From a virus, in the IMG/VR virus record IMGVR_UViG_3300033150_000686, positions 1-39,349 of that record: a DNA stretch of 39,349 nt, one strand, 5' to 3'. Positions 31,348 through 38,945 of this stretch are shown here, piece by piece. Position 1 is the stretch's first letter; each line of letters begins with the position of its first letter. Position numbers and translations under genes: made by a program. The notes beneath the pieces were generated by a model, which worked only from the letters and a program-made list of their open reading frames with translations, did no database searches and was not told the origin of the DNA.

Positions 31348-31570
31348 GGGGGGGGGATAGGTCAAAAGACAGAGCTCCCGCAAGGCATTTTTTTAAGATG
31401 CGTTTTTTTTGCTAAAACGCTTCTTGTTATCTAGGTAACCAAATCTTAGTTTGATTACCCGATCGAAGTACATTTAATTAATCAAACAATCAAGAAGAAA
31501 CAGCTAAGAAGCTGTTTGGAATATACACCAAAAAGTGCCTTTTGTCTATACCCCCTAGGGGTATTTTTTT
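31348..31570 (+). ncRNA. Candidate structured leader RNA with terminator/antiterminator switch
   Basis: A long-range closing stem joins GGGGG-ATAG-G-CAAAAG (31352-31369, one bulged T) to CTTTTG-T-CTAT-a-CCCCC (31540-31555), about 16 bp. The CCCCC it uses is also the left arm of the terminator at 31548-31570, so the two folds exclude each other. Inside are local hairpins: GCGTTTT/AAAACGC (near 31397-31418), GGTAA-c-CAAA/TTTG-a-TTACC (near 31435-31460) and AAACAGCT/AGCTGTTT (near 31498-31517). The layout is that of a riboswitch or attenuator, or of a stand-alone ncRNA. Confidence 0.6.
31548..31570 (+). terminator. Intrinsic terminator
   Basis: ATACCCC-CTA-GGGGTAT (31548-31564) followed by seven T (31564-31570). 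Standard strong terminator insulating the small-gene leader from the AbrB/replication unit. Confidence 0.85.
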
Positions 31571-31579
31571 AAAAAATTT

Positions 31580-31655
31580 TTAACAAAAATAATTTTTTTT
31601 GTTAATAGGATAGATGAAAATAATTTTCGTTGTGATATTAGATATTTTTTGTTAA
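31580..31655. promoter_or_regulatory. TTTTTGTTAA operator-like repeats upstream of the AbrB-like gene
   Basis: Three copies of TTTTTGTTAA: one inverted at 31580-31589, direct copies at 31596-31605 and 31646-31655. They lie just before the promoter of the AbrB-like gene and would suit autoregulation by a dimeric protein. The first two also form a hairpin. Confidence 0.5.
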
Positions 31656-31672
31656 TTTTAATTAAAAAATCC

Positions 31673-31701
31673 TTGACTTTTTATTAATTTTGTATTATAA
31701 T
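31673..31701 (+). promoter_or_regulatory. Strong sigma-70 promoter for the replication unit
   Basis: TTGACT (31673-31678), 17-base spacer, TATAAT (31696-31701). First gene starts at 31746 behind AAGGAGCGG. Confidence 0.9.
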
Positions 31702-31745
31702 ACAAAGCAATAAATAATAATCATAACTGACAAGGAGCGGTAATA

Positions 31746-31922
31746 ATGGAAAAGATTAAAGAATATAAAGTTTCACGGCAGGGGCTTAGGGGTTTTGCAA
31801 TAACTCTGCCTAAAATATGGGTAAAAGACATGAACCTTAAGCAAGGCGATTATATAATTTTTTATCGTGAAGGCGAAAAGTTAATTTTAATTCCTGAAAG
31901 AAAGGAAGGCAATAATGGATAA
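31746..31922 (+). CDS. AbrB/SpoVT-type DNA-binding regulator, 58 aa
   Basis: EYKVSRQGLRGFAITLPKIW, then LKQGDYIIFYREGEKLILIP, is the swapped-hairpin AbrB fold: a beta hairpin, a short helix, then G-D-x-x and a second hairpin. Such proteins act as dimeric regulators or antitoxin-like partners. It is the first gene after the second promoter and probably binds the nearby TTTTTGTTAA repeats. Its end overlaps the next gene by eight bases. Confidence 0.8.
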   Translation: MEKIKEYKVSRQGLRGFAITLPKIWVKDMNLKQGDYIIFYREGEKLILIPERKEGNNG

Positions 31923-32115
31923 AAATGACTTATTAGATTTAGAATATTTCCGAGAAAATATGAAACATTGGGAAGACCTTGTAACTAAATGGATTAAAAA
32001 GAATAAAGAGCGAGAAAAGTTTTATTATTTTAAAATGAAACTCAACGAGATAGTGTTAGATTTAGATTTAGAAATAATGAATTTAAGGAGAGAATTAAAT
32101 GAGTCAAATAAGTGA
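31915..32115 (+). CDS. Coiled-coil protein, 66 aa
   Basis: Overlaps the AbrB-like gene and the annealing-protein gene. Entirely charged helix (LEYFRENMKHWEDLVTKWIK, LEIMNLRRELNESNK). Possibly an accessory factor for the regulator or recombinase; no direct evidence. Confidence 0.7.
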   Translation: MDKNDLLDLEYFRENMKHWEDLVTKWIKKNKEREKFYYFKMKLNEIVLDLDLEIMNLRRELNESNK

Positions 32116-32710
32116 TTTGCAAAAACCTTTTCACGATAACGAAATAGAATGGCGGGTTCAGATGTGTGGGAAGACTCAAGAGAGTAGAATATGGGCTTTA
32201 TTAGTCCCATACCCAGACTCCCGCCGTATAATGGAAAGGCTTGACGAAGTTTTAGGTGTTCATAATTGGCATGATGAATATCGAGTAAATGACAAAGGTG
32301 TTATATGTAGACTTACTATTAACGCTGATGGCAAAGTAATATCTAAAGAAGACGGCGCTGATTTTACGGGCAATTCACCGCTTAAAGGTGCTATGACAAA
32401 TGCATTTAAACGAGTTGCGGTTAAATTTAATATCGGTAATATTCGAGCACTTTACGGAATAGGAGATATTCTTGCTAAAGAAATTAGAACAGACTACCCG
32501 CCGAGAAATGAACATGTTATAAAGATTATTGATAGGAATAAAGGAATTCGAGCGTGGTGTTACCCGCCGAAGGTTTCTGAAATATTAAACAAAAAATCTA
32601 AAACAGAAATAAAGATTGAAGAAAATGGTAATGTGGGTATTGGTGAAAAAGTAAATGGATTTTCGGATGAAGAACTAGATTATCCACTAGATCAAGGAGA
32701 ACTATTTTAA
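32099..32710 (+). CDS. Rad52/22-family single-strand annealing protein, 203 aa
   Basis: LQKPFHDNEIEWRVQ, WALLVPYPDSRRIMERLDEV, NWHDEY and SKEDGADFTG, then PLKGAMTNAFKRVAVKF, match the Rad52-type core fold that anneals single-stranded DNA. The C-terminal 60 residues are acidic and disordered, ending DYPLDQGELF, a typical SSB-type or partner-binding tail. It is followed without a gap by a RecB-like nuclease; together they form a Red-like recombination pair. Confidence 0.85.
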   Translation: MSQISDLQKPFHDNEIEWRVQMCGKTQESRIWALLVPYPDSRRIMERLDEVLGVHNWHDEYRVNDKGVICRLTINADGKVISKEDGADFTGNSPLKGAMTNAFKRVAVKFNIGNIRALYGIGDILAKEIRTDYPPRNEHVIKIIDRNKGIRAWCYPPKVSEILNKKSKTEIKIEENGNVGIGEKVNGFSDEELDYPLDQGELF

Positions 32711-33607
32711 ATGGAATATACTAATGTATATAACCTACCGGATTCTTTATCTTATGTTCTTTCTAACATTCGTGGTGAATATGATGTTGACCCAAATAAC
32801 TTGAATTATATTTCAGCTACTACTCTTAATCTTCCGCCCCGTATAAGACTTTTAAAAGCACGCCATTATAAAGAAATTAAAAGAGATGTATCAGAGGAAC
32901 TTTGGAGTCTTCTCGGTGAAGCAACTCATATGGCTTTAGGGCTTTTATTGAAATCCAAAAAAGATAGGTATATGATAGAACAAAGACTTGAATTGGATTT
33001 TGACGGAGTTAAGGTTACGGGGCGATTTGATGTTTATGACAAGGAAAAAGGAATTATCGAAGATTGGAAAATAACTTCGGTTTGGGCTTATATGTTTGGT
33101 AAGCCTGAATGGGAAAAGCAATTAAATGTTTATTCATATTTATTAAGAAAAAAATTAAACATCGAGCCGAAAAAAATTAGAGTTATTGCTATATTAAGAG
33201 ACTGGAAAAAATCTGAAATGTATCGATATCATGATTATCCAGAAGTACCGTTCGGAGAGATGACTTTTAGATTATGGTTTCCGTCCGAACAGGAAAAGTA
33301 TATAAAATCAAGAATTAAAGTACATCAAGAAGCTATCAATCTACCTGATGATGAATTACCTTTATGTACTCCAGAAGAGCGGTGGCAACGTCCGAATGAA
33401 TGGGCTGTAATGAAGAACAAAAATAAAACGGCTTTAAGAAAATTTTATTCTAAAGAGGAAGCTGTAAAATATTTAGAAGAAAAAACTCGCAAAGATAAAA
33501 AAAATAAATACAGGATTGTATTTAGGGAAGGTGTCGACCGTAGGTGTATAGAATATTGTCCTGTAAAAGAATTTTGTAATTATTATAAAGAAAAATATGG
33601 AGAATAG
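32711..33607 (+). CDS. PD-(D/E)XK exonuclease with likely Fe-S cluster, 298 aa
   Basis: LGEATHMALG (H73), RLEL, GRFDVYD (D107), EDWKIT (D118, K120) and QLNVYSYLL line up with the RecB/Cas4-type nuclease core. Four cysteines, C219 and a C-terminal C279, C283, C289 set (RRCIEYCPVKEFC), are placed as in 4Fe-4S-bearing AddB/Cas4 nucleases. It would resect double-strand ends for the Rad52-type partner. Confidence 0.8.
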   Translation: MEYTNVYNLPDSLSYVLSNIRGEYDVDPNNLNYISATTLNLPPRIRLLKARHYKEIKRDVSEELWSLLGEATHMALGLLLKSKKDRYMIEQRLELDFDGVKVTGRFDVYDKEKGIIEDWKITSVWAYMFGKPEWEKQLNVYSYLLRKKLNIEPKKIRVIAILRDWKKSEMYRYHDYPEVPFGEMTFRLWFPSEQEKYIKSRIKVHQEAINLPDDELPLCTPEERWQRPNEWAVMKNKNKTALRKFYSKEEAVKYLEEKTRKDKKNKYRIVFREGVDRRCIEYCPVKEFCNYYKEKYGE

Positions 33608-33611
33608 GTAG

Positions 33612-33704
33612 ATGGATATTCTTATAGGAATAGCGGTCAGTATTATAACAGTTTATTTGGGAATTGACCTTTTACTGTGGTGGAAAAATAATGGAAAAAG
33701 TTAA
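33612..33704 (+). CDS. 30-aa membrane micropeptide
   Basis: MDILIGIAVSIITVYLGIDL plus ten residues (LLWWKNNGKS): one transmembrane helix with a charged end. Its frame overlaps the start of the helicase gene by 14 bases. Weak ribosome site (AGAATAGGTAG). It might couple helicase translation or act at the membrane. Confidence 0.5.
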   Translation: MDILIGIAVSIITVYLGIDLLLWWKNNGKS

Positions 33705-34971
33705 TAATCAGGCGAAGGTGCTTTACTGCATGATAAACTCTAAATGGGCTTATGAAAAGATTTTATCGAGCGGAGTAAACCAAACAATGTTCAGTGGTGT
33801 ATACCGAAAGATATTTAATTCAGTTTGCAGGTATAGAGCGGAGCATGATGTTAATACCATACTTGTAACTAATTTAGACATTAAAGACACACGAACGGTT
33901 TCTAAACTCTTTGATTTTGAAGTAATGACAAGCCTTTGGTCTGAATATGTTAAGGGATTAAAGAAAGATTTCGTTAATAGAAAATGGCGTGAAATAACAA
34001 GAGCAAAAGAAATAAAATTAACCGATATAAGCAAAATTATAGAGGAACTGGAAGCATTGCGGACGCTCGAAGAATGCGAGGATTATTCGCTTAAAGACAT
34101 TATTTCGAGTGCAATAGAAACAATCGAGGCTCGCCAGTCTAAAGATTATATAAACGAGTTTAAACTTGGGCTTCCTGATTATGACATGCTTGGTCATTTT
34201 GAACGAAAATCTTTATTAGTTATAGGTGGCGAAAGTGGTCATGGAAAATCAAGTCTTGTACTCAATATGGTATATCGCTGGATTAATAACGGGCTTAGTG
34301 TTATATATTTTAGCTATGAAATGAGCGCTATTGTTATAGCGACAAAGCTTAATCTTTTATATACTGCTCTTGATTGGAATAAGACTTTCGTGATACGGGA
34401 CGATCGATTAAATGATAAAGAATTTTCTAAACTCATTGATGGTTTCAAATGGCTTGAAGGTAAAAAAGTGGTTATAATAGAAAAAATGAAAACGGTCGAT
34501 ATGATGGAAACAATAATCCGAAGCTATCAGCCTGATGTATTTGTCCTCGATACCATTAACACGATGATTAAAGAGCAACATCGAGTAGATATAGCGCTCG
34601 GAGATATTGCAAGAAGGCTAAAAAGAATTGCAGTCGACACCAATTCACTAGCAGTTATTATAGCTCAATTAAAAGATATTCCAGAACGGCCGACCGATAA
34701 AAACATGATAAAAGAAAGCCGACAAATTAGAGATGAAGCAGATTATATGGATTTTATTTACCGAGAAGAAGAAAAAAATATCGTAGATTGCCCTGAAAAA
34801 ATGAGAGGTATAATAGAGATATATAGAGTTAAAGGAAGGCTTACAGGCGTGGGGTATTGTTATTTGGGATTTGATAAATCTACTGGGCGAGTATTTCCGT
34901 TGCTCGAAGACAAAGTAAAAGAAATTGATAATTATAAATACGAATGTCGCATGAAAGGAATAAAAAGGTAA
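33691..34971 (+). CDS. DnaB-like replicative helicase, 426 aa
   Basis: ATG 33691 is chosen over an upstream TTG. An N-terminal helical region is followed by the RecA-like core: GGESGHGKS (Walker A, 179-187), YFSYEMS (206-212), VFVLDTINT (Walker B), AVIIAQLKDIP and KESRQIRDEAD with the arginine finger region. It would load onto and unwind the phage origin; primase and polymerase must come from the host since neither is seen. Confidence 0.88.
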   Translation: MEKVNNQAKVLYCMINSKWAYEKILSSGVNQTMFSGVYRKIFNSVCRYRAEHDVNTILVTNLDIKDTRTVSKLFDFEVMTSLWSEYVKGLKKDFVNRKWREITRAKEIKLTDISKIIEELEALRTLEECEDYSLKDIISSAIETIEARQSKDYINEFKLGLPDYDMLGHFERKSLLVIGGESGHGKSSLVLNMVYRWINNGLSVIYFSYEMSAIVIATKLNLLYTALDWNKTFVIRDDRLNDKEFSKLIDGFKWLEGKKVVIIEKMKTVDMMETIIRSYQPDVFVLDTINTMIKEQHRVDIALGDIARRLKRIAVDTNSLAVIIAQLKDIPERPTDKNMIKESRQIRDEADYMDFIYREEEKNIVDCPEKMRGIIEIYRVKGRLTGVGYCYLGFDKSTGRVFPLLEDKVKEIDNYKYECRMKGIKR

Positions 34972-34986
34972 GAAAGGAGTAAAGAT

Positions 34987-35127
34987 ATGAATACAATTGT
35001 ATTTATGATATTAGCATTTCTTGCTGGTTTTGGAATTAGTAATATTGTATGGTGGAATATAATGAAATCTTATGAAGAAGTAATAAATATATACCAAGAC
35101 AAAAAATACAAAGAGGAGAATGATTAA
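34987..35127 (+). CDS. Small membrane protein, 46 aa
   Basis: ATG 34987 behind AAAGGAGTAAAGAT. One transmembrane helix (MNTIVFMILAFLAGFGISNI) and a charged cytoplasmic tail. Its stop overlaps the next ATG by one base. No family recognised. Confidence 0.65.
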   Translation: MNTIVFMILAFLAGFGISNIVWWNIMKSYEEVINIYQDKKYKEEND

Positions 35128-35336
35128 TGTTTGTTACAGTTTTTATTAATGAAAACTCGACTTATGGTATATATTTGAAAAAATTAGCTGACGCTAAAAA
35201 TAATGAATTTTATAGTCTTGATTTTATAGATAGTGATGGGAATATAATAACTTTGAATATTGATAAAGAAGTGGCGCCAATATTCAAAAGAGATTTAATA
35301 AAGAATCTTGAATTAATAGAAGGAATAGAAATATGA
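35127..35336 (+). CDS. Hypothetical 69-aa protein
   Basis: Preceded by AGAGGAGAATGATTA and coupled to both neighbours. Small beta/alpha acidic protein (YSLDFIDSDGNIITLNID). Function unknown. Confidence 0.65.
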   Translation: MFVTVFINENSTYGIYLKKLADAKNNEFYSLDFIDSDGNIITLNIDKEVAPIFKRDLIKNLELIEGIEI

Positions 35337-35554
35337 GATGTTATTTATGCGGAAAACCAATTTCGCCCGATGAAGAAAAAGAATGTCGTCGCAAAGCTGT
35401 GCCATATAAAATGCCCGATGGTAGAAAAGTAAAAATATGCGAATGTTGCTGGCTTGAGGTAATAGAAGAAAGCATACATAATCGATATAAGTTAATGGGG
35501 CGCCGATGGTTAATTAAACACGAAAAAGATAAAAAAGAAATAGGGTTATTTTAA
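35333..35554 (+). CDS. Zinc-ribbon protein, 73 aa
   Basis: RCYLCGKPISPDEEK near the start and ICECCWLEV near residue 35 make a treble-clef-like C4 metal site; the rest is a basic helix. Many phage replication regions carry such small zinc proteins. Role unknown. Confidence 0.75.
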   Translation: MRCYLCGKPISPDEEKECRRKAVPYKMPDGRKVKICECCWLEVIEESIHNRYKLMGRRWLIKHEKDKKEIGLF

Positions 35555-35564
35555 GGAGTTAATT

Positions 35565-35774
35565 ATGTATATTCAATTTAAAGAAGGGGAGTTTGATTAT
35601 TTAATTCAAAGAATAATTGATACAATTATACCGCTCAGGCGGTCGCAACCCGTTAATCTAAAGCAGGACGAGTATGGTAATTTAATGATTAACTTAGACT
35701 TCTTAACATTTCATGAAATGAGGGCATTGGTTTACAGTGCAATGGAAGATGCGGGGTTTATCGTGTATGAATGA
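35565..35774 (+). CDS. Hypothetical 69-aa protein
   Basis: ATG 35565 behind TTAAGGAGTTAATT. Amphipathic helical/beta acidic sequence (DYLIQRIIDTIIPL, FLTFHEMRALVYSAMEDAGF). No motif. It overlaps the next start by eight bases. Confidence 0.65.
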   Translation: MYIQFKEGEFDYLIQRIIDTIIPLRRSQPVNLKQDEYGNLMINLDFLTFHEMRALVYSAMEDAGFIVYE

Positions 35775-36027
35775 GAAAATCCGTAATCTTTTTTGGTTGG
35801 CTTTTAGATACTATTGCAGAAAAACTGGAATTACGGGTGATAAAGAAGAAAAACTATTAAGGCGGGGACTTGAGGAACAGTATGAATTTAGAGTTAAAGA
35901 TGATTATGAACAGGCATTTTGGGCTTTGGTTACAGAAGCTCAAGCTCAAGCACCCGCTATTGATATGACTTATTACATTAAAAAAATGTGGGAGATAAAA
36001 AATGAAATTAATAAAGATAGGAAATAA
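35767..36027 (+). CDS. Hypothetical 86-aa protein
   Basis: ATG 35767, inside the end of the previous gene, is preferred over an earlier in-frame ATG at 35737 with no ribosome site. Helical with RYYCRKTGITGDKEEKLLRR and an acidic/aromatic rear (FWALVTEAQAQAPAID). The end overlaps the HNH-like gene. No family recognised. Confidence 0.65.
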   Translation: MNEKIRNLFWLAFRYYCRKTGITGDKEEKLLRRGLEEQYEFRVKDDYEQAFWALVTEAQAQAPAIDMTYYIKKMWEIKNEINKDRK

Positions 36028-36346
36028 AACTTATCGTCTGGCTAACAATCTTAACGAATGGCGTAAAGAAGTACGTAAACTCTGGTGGAATAGAGAAGGT
36101 GAACCTCATCATATCATGGGACGGTGGGGGATATTAAAACATCTTGTGGAGAATGGAATAATAATCTCGCCCGAAATACACAGAAAAGAAAAAAGTAAAT
36201 CTTTAGAAGAGCGTATAGAATTTCATAAACTTATTAGAGATTTAGTCATTAATCGGTTCGGCGAGGAGTTTTATGTTAACCTCCTTAAAATCAGAGATAA
36301 GGAAAAATATATGCCCAAAACCCTAAAATGGGAGATTATAGAATGA
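36002..36346 (+). CDS. HNH-like nuclease-type protein, 114 aa
   Basis: GEPHHIMGR (about residues 33-41), LKHLVENGIIISPEIHR and a downstream helix match the beta-beta-alpha HNH/recombination-nuclease pattern: paired HH, Asn in ENG and the final His in IHR. It resembles small phage HNH proteins in replication regions. Coupled by overlap to both neighbours. Nicking or structure-specific cleavage is the likely activity. Confidence 0.7.
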   Translation: MKLIKIGNKTYRLANNLNEWRKEVRKLWWNREGEPHHIMGRWGILKHLVENGIIISPEIHRKEKSKSLEERIEFHKLIRDLVINRFGEEFYVNLLKIRDKEKYMPKTLKWEIIE

Positions 36347-36726
36347 GAGAAATAAAATTTAGAGGTAAGAGAAAAGATAATAATAAATGGGTTTATGGTT
36401 ATCTTGTTATTGAAGATAAAAAATATGCCTATATTCATACTGGAGAATATGATTCGTATTATAATTGGGATGTTTGTTATGAAGTAATTCCAGATACAAT
36501 AAAAGAATATACAGGTCTTAAAGACAAAAACGGTGATGAAATATATGAAGGAGATATTGTAAAGGCAAAAGGCATTTATAGTATTAGGGTGCGACCTGTT
36601 ATTTTTAAAAATGGAATGTTTTGTATTGCTGGGGAATGGAGTCTTTTACCATTGGGATATTTTATAGAATTAGAAATTATTGGAAATATTTATGAAAATC
36701 CAGAACTATTAGGAGATAAAAGATGA
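36343..36726 (+). CDS. YopX-family protein, 127 aa
   Basis: Start ATG 36343 (MREIKFRGKRKD), overlapping the previous stop. The sequence REIKFRGKRKDNNKWVYGYL, then the IKEYTGLKDKNGDEIYEGDI block, is the signature of phage YopX proteins, a beta-rich family of unknown function common in early phage regions. Confidence 0.9.
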   Translation: MREIKFRGKRKDNNKWVYGYLVIEDKKYAYIHTGEYDSYYNWDVCYEVIPDTIKEYTGLKDKNGDEIYEGDIVKAKGIYSIRVRPVIFKNGMFCIAGEWSLLPLGYFIELEIIGNIYENPELLGDKR

Positions 36727-36941
36727 AACTAATAGAAACTTATAAAATAACTTATAAACCTGCTGCCATGCTTTTAACTAAAAAATATTACCTTGATATT
36801 TATATCGACGATGATCTGAACCGAATAGCAAAACTGATAGACGATAAAGGAAATGAGATAGGACAGCTTGAAGAATTTGAGACATTAAGGTTTATCGGCA
36901 TGATGAAAAATATAGATAGGGAGTACGCAAGAAATGGTTAA
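36723..36941 (+). CDS. Hypothetical 72-aa protein
   Basis: Start overlaps the YopX stop; TTAGGAGATAAA is before it. Mixed alpha/beta acidic protein (YYLDIYIDDDLNRIAKLIDD). No known motif. Overlaps the next gene by eight bases. Confidence 0.65.
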   Translation: MKLIETYKITYKPAAMLLTKKYYLDIYIDDDLNRIAKLIDDKGNEIGQLEEFETLRFIGMMKNIDREYARNG

Positions 36942-37143
36942 GAAAATTTATTTTTGCCGTAATTGTGCTACTAGTTTTATCGGGCGGAGTTTGCGTTACT
37001 GCATATTCTGTGGCGGAATGCTCGAAAAGATAGAAGATGTTGATATTAAACGTATAACACAGTACACAAAAATTGGTTGGGATTATGTCCTGCATAAAAA
37101 AGCACGTGTGGATAATAGAGGAAGGTATGTCAAGGCAATATAA
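36934..37143 (+). CDS. Zinc-ribbon protein, 69 aa
   Basis: YFCRNCATSF and YCIFCGGML give a C-x2-C ... C-x2-C zinc ribbon in the first 30 residues; the C-terminal half is basic. Likely nucleic-acid binding. Its end overlaps the SANT-like gene. Confidence 0.75.
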   Translation: MVKKIYFCRNCATSFIGRSLRYCIFCGGMLEKIEDVDIKRITQYTKIGWDYVLHKKARVDNRGRYVKAI

Positions 37144-37624
37144 AGAATGGAGTAAAGAAGAAATAGAAAAATTAATAGCAATGTGGCCGACATATAAAAT
37201 TGTAGAGATCGCTAAAGAACTCGGCCGAACTCCGAAAAGTATAGCAAGTAAAGCTCAATCGCTAAAGCTTAGAGTTTCTGATAAGAAAGTAAAAGAAAAC
37301 TATTCTTGGGGCGTTCATTATAGTGAAGCATTTTGGTGGACACCTTATACTGATAAAGATAAAGAATTTATTAAAGCTAATTATAAAACGATGACCTTAA
37401 AGCAGATGGCTCTTGCTCTTGGTCGCAAACCGTATGGTATTGCATACCAAATACAAGTATTGGGATTGAAAAAAGGGAAAGGGCGACCGAAAAAGAAAAA
37501 AACACTTATTCCAGAATATGTAGACGAAGATAGGTTTTATTATAATTATCAAGCAATACATTTTTTTAGTAAGCACGAAGGTATAATCGATTATATTTTT
37601 AATTTTAAATATGAAGGACAATAA
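37127..37624 (+). CDS. Double SANT/Myb-like HTH protein, 165 aa
   Basis: ATG 37127 with AGAGGAAGGT is preferred over in-frame ATGs at 37073 and 37085. Two Myb/SANT-type helix units: residues 5-48 (EWSKEEIEKLIAMW ... KELGRTPKSIASK) and 70-110 (YTDKDKEFIKANY ... LALGRKPYGIAYQ), then a basic GRPKKKK stretch and a YVDEDRFYYNYQAI motif. It is DNA binding and shares its C-terminal motif with the following gene, its paralog. Confidence 0.8.
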   Translation: MSRQYKEWSKEEIEKLIAMWPTYKIVEIAKELGRTPKSIASKAQSLKLRVSDKKVKENYSWGVHYSEAFWWTPYTDKDKEFIKANYKTMTLKQMALALGRKPYGIAYQIQVLGLKKGKGRPKKKKTLIPEYVDEDRFYYNYQAIHFFSKHEGIIDYIFNFKYEGQ

Positions 37625-37625
37625 A

Positions 37626-37916
37626 ATGCCTCTAACAAGGGTTGGTCGAGTTGACCGCTGGACAGAAGAAGAAATGAATATCTTAAAAAATTTATATGGA
37701 AAAATATCCGTAAGCGAAATCGCAAGAAAGCTCGGCCGAACTCATAAAGCTGTATTATCTAAAATTAAAAAAGAAAAAATAAGATTGCCCGAAAAACTGG
37801 AAAGAGACTTATTGCCGAAATATGTAGACGAAGACCGATTTTATAAGAATTGGTATACAATTTGGTGGTGGTTTCATGAAAAAGATAGATTTAAGAGTTA
37901 TGAGGAGATAACATGA
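37626..37916 (+). CDS. Single SANT/Myb-like HTH protein, 96 aa
   Basis: ATG 37626 after GAAGGACAATAAA. One SANT/Myb-type unit (RWTEEEMNILKNLYGKISVS ... LGRTHKAVLSKI), then LLPKYVDEDRFYKNWYTIWW, clearly homologous to the end of the previous protein. Likely a half-size paralog from tandem duplication; may heterodimerise or compete for sites. Coupled to the next gene by four bases. Confidence 0.8.
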   Translation: MPLTRVGRVDRWTEEEMNILKNLYGKISVSEIARKLGRTHKAVLSKIKKEKIRLPEKLERDLLPKYVDEDRFYKNWYTIWWWFHEKDRFKSYEEIT

Positions 37917-38443
37917 AAGAAATATTTAGTAGTGAAAACTTTAGTATTACAGAAGTAGAGGAAAGCGATTTTGAAGAATGGATAAAAGAAAAATTTGAGG
38001 AGACGCACCCCGAAACCATTGTTCAAGAGGTGTTTAGAAAAGACGTAATGGATATATTAACGAGTGATCGTCATAAAACACGGGATGGCATTTTAACTAT
38101 CTCTTATGATTACTGGGATAAAAAGTGGTATATAGAACATCCTGGATATGTGCGAGAAGCAGAAGCTGAAGGAGATAGCTATTTAGAAGCTGTGCGAAAA
38201 TTCATGAGCAAGATGAGACGGGAAAATAATTATGTCCTCTATCAAGAGATCGAAGATAGGGCAAACTCAAAGCTTCCACCCGAAATATCGATAGAAATTG
38301 AGAAAGATTGGATAAGCATTTATCGTACTGTGAAAGGCCAGAATAGATTAGAAGTAGTTGCCCGTTATCATATTGAGGGTTCAGATTTAAAAGATATACT
38401 TCAAAGAGTAAAAAATATTATCGAGGAGTATATAAATGAATAA
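37913..38443 (+). CDS. Hypothetical 176-aa acidic protein
   Basis: Starts by overlap with the previous stop. Highly charged (Glu/Lys), with a small beta middle section (ILTISYDYWDKKWYIEHPGY) followed by helices. No domain I recognise. Possibly an early regulator; it sits behind two DNA-binding proteins. Confidence 0.7.
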   Translation: MKEIFSSENFSITEVEESDFEEWIKEKFEETHPETIVQEVFRKDVMDILTSDRHKTRDGILTISYDYWDKKWYIEHPGYVREAEAEGDSYLEAVRKFMSKMRRENNYVLYQEIEDRANSKLPPEISIEIEKDWISIYRTVKGQNRLEVVARYHIEGSDLKDILQRVKNIIEEYINE

Positions 38444-38684
38444 AAGAATAAAAAGATATACAATGAGCATTGTTACTAAAAAACCTTTTCTAGGTTCACC
38501 AGATGAGTTTGATTGTTTACACCCTATAGAAGCTCCAAATGGTGAATGGGTAAAATGGGAAGATGTAAAAGATTTAATAGCTTTACAAAAACATTTTGAA
38601 GAATCGGGTAAATTAGATGCAAGGGATGAAAAATTATATAAAAAAGAGGGGGTTGGAGAATATGAAACTGATAATGAAATCTGA
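38436..38684 (+). CDS. Hypothetical 82-aa protein
   Basis: ATG overlaps the previous gene's end by eight bases. Contains WVKWEDVKDLIALQKHFE, common in small phage proteins, and an acidic tail. Overlaps the next start by 23 bases. Function unknown. Confidence 0.65.
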   Translation: MNKRIKRYTMSIVTKKPFLGSPDEFDCLHPIEAPNGEWVKWEDVKDLIALQKHFEESGKLDARDEKLYKKEGVGEYETDNEI

Positions 38685-38895
38685 TTTTGAAGGATTTACT
38701 ACTTATTGTGATTTTAGAATGTCTGTAGATAGTATTGAAGAAGAGAGAGTTTTGGTTAAAGTTTCGTCTCCCAAAAAACAGTTTTACATTGATATGCATT
38801 TGAGTGAGTTTAGATTTTTTATAGATTCTTTTTTGAAAAATTTGGAAAAGAAATCTAATGAAAGAGATAAAGAACTGTATGGAGGCAAAAAATGA
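38662..38895 (+). CDS. Hypothetical 77-aa protein
   Basis: ATG 38662 behind GTTGGAGAAT is chosen over in-frame ATGs at 38617 and 38626. Beta-rich first half (DFEGFTTYCDFRMSVDSIEE), helical Lys-rich rear. No family recognised. Confidence 0.65.
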   Translation: MKLIMKSDFEGFTTYCDFRMSVDSIEEERVLVKVSSPKKQFYIDMHLSEFRFFIDSFLKNLEKKSNERDKELYGGKK

Positions 38896-38945
38896 TTTAT
38901 GCTGTTAATGAAAGTTTATACGAGGATAACGATGGACAAATATAA
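38892..38945 (+). CDS. Possible 17-aa leader peptide
   Basis: ATG 38892 has the best local ribosome site (TGGAGGCAAAAA) and encodes MIYAVNESLYEDNDGQI. It overlaps the start of the 86-aa gene and may couple its translation, or the next gene may itself start at 38899 using the same ribosome site. Confidence 0.4.
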   Translation: MIYAVNESLYEDNDGQI

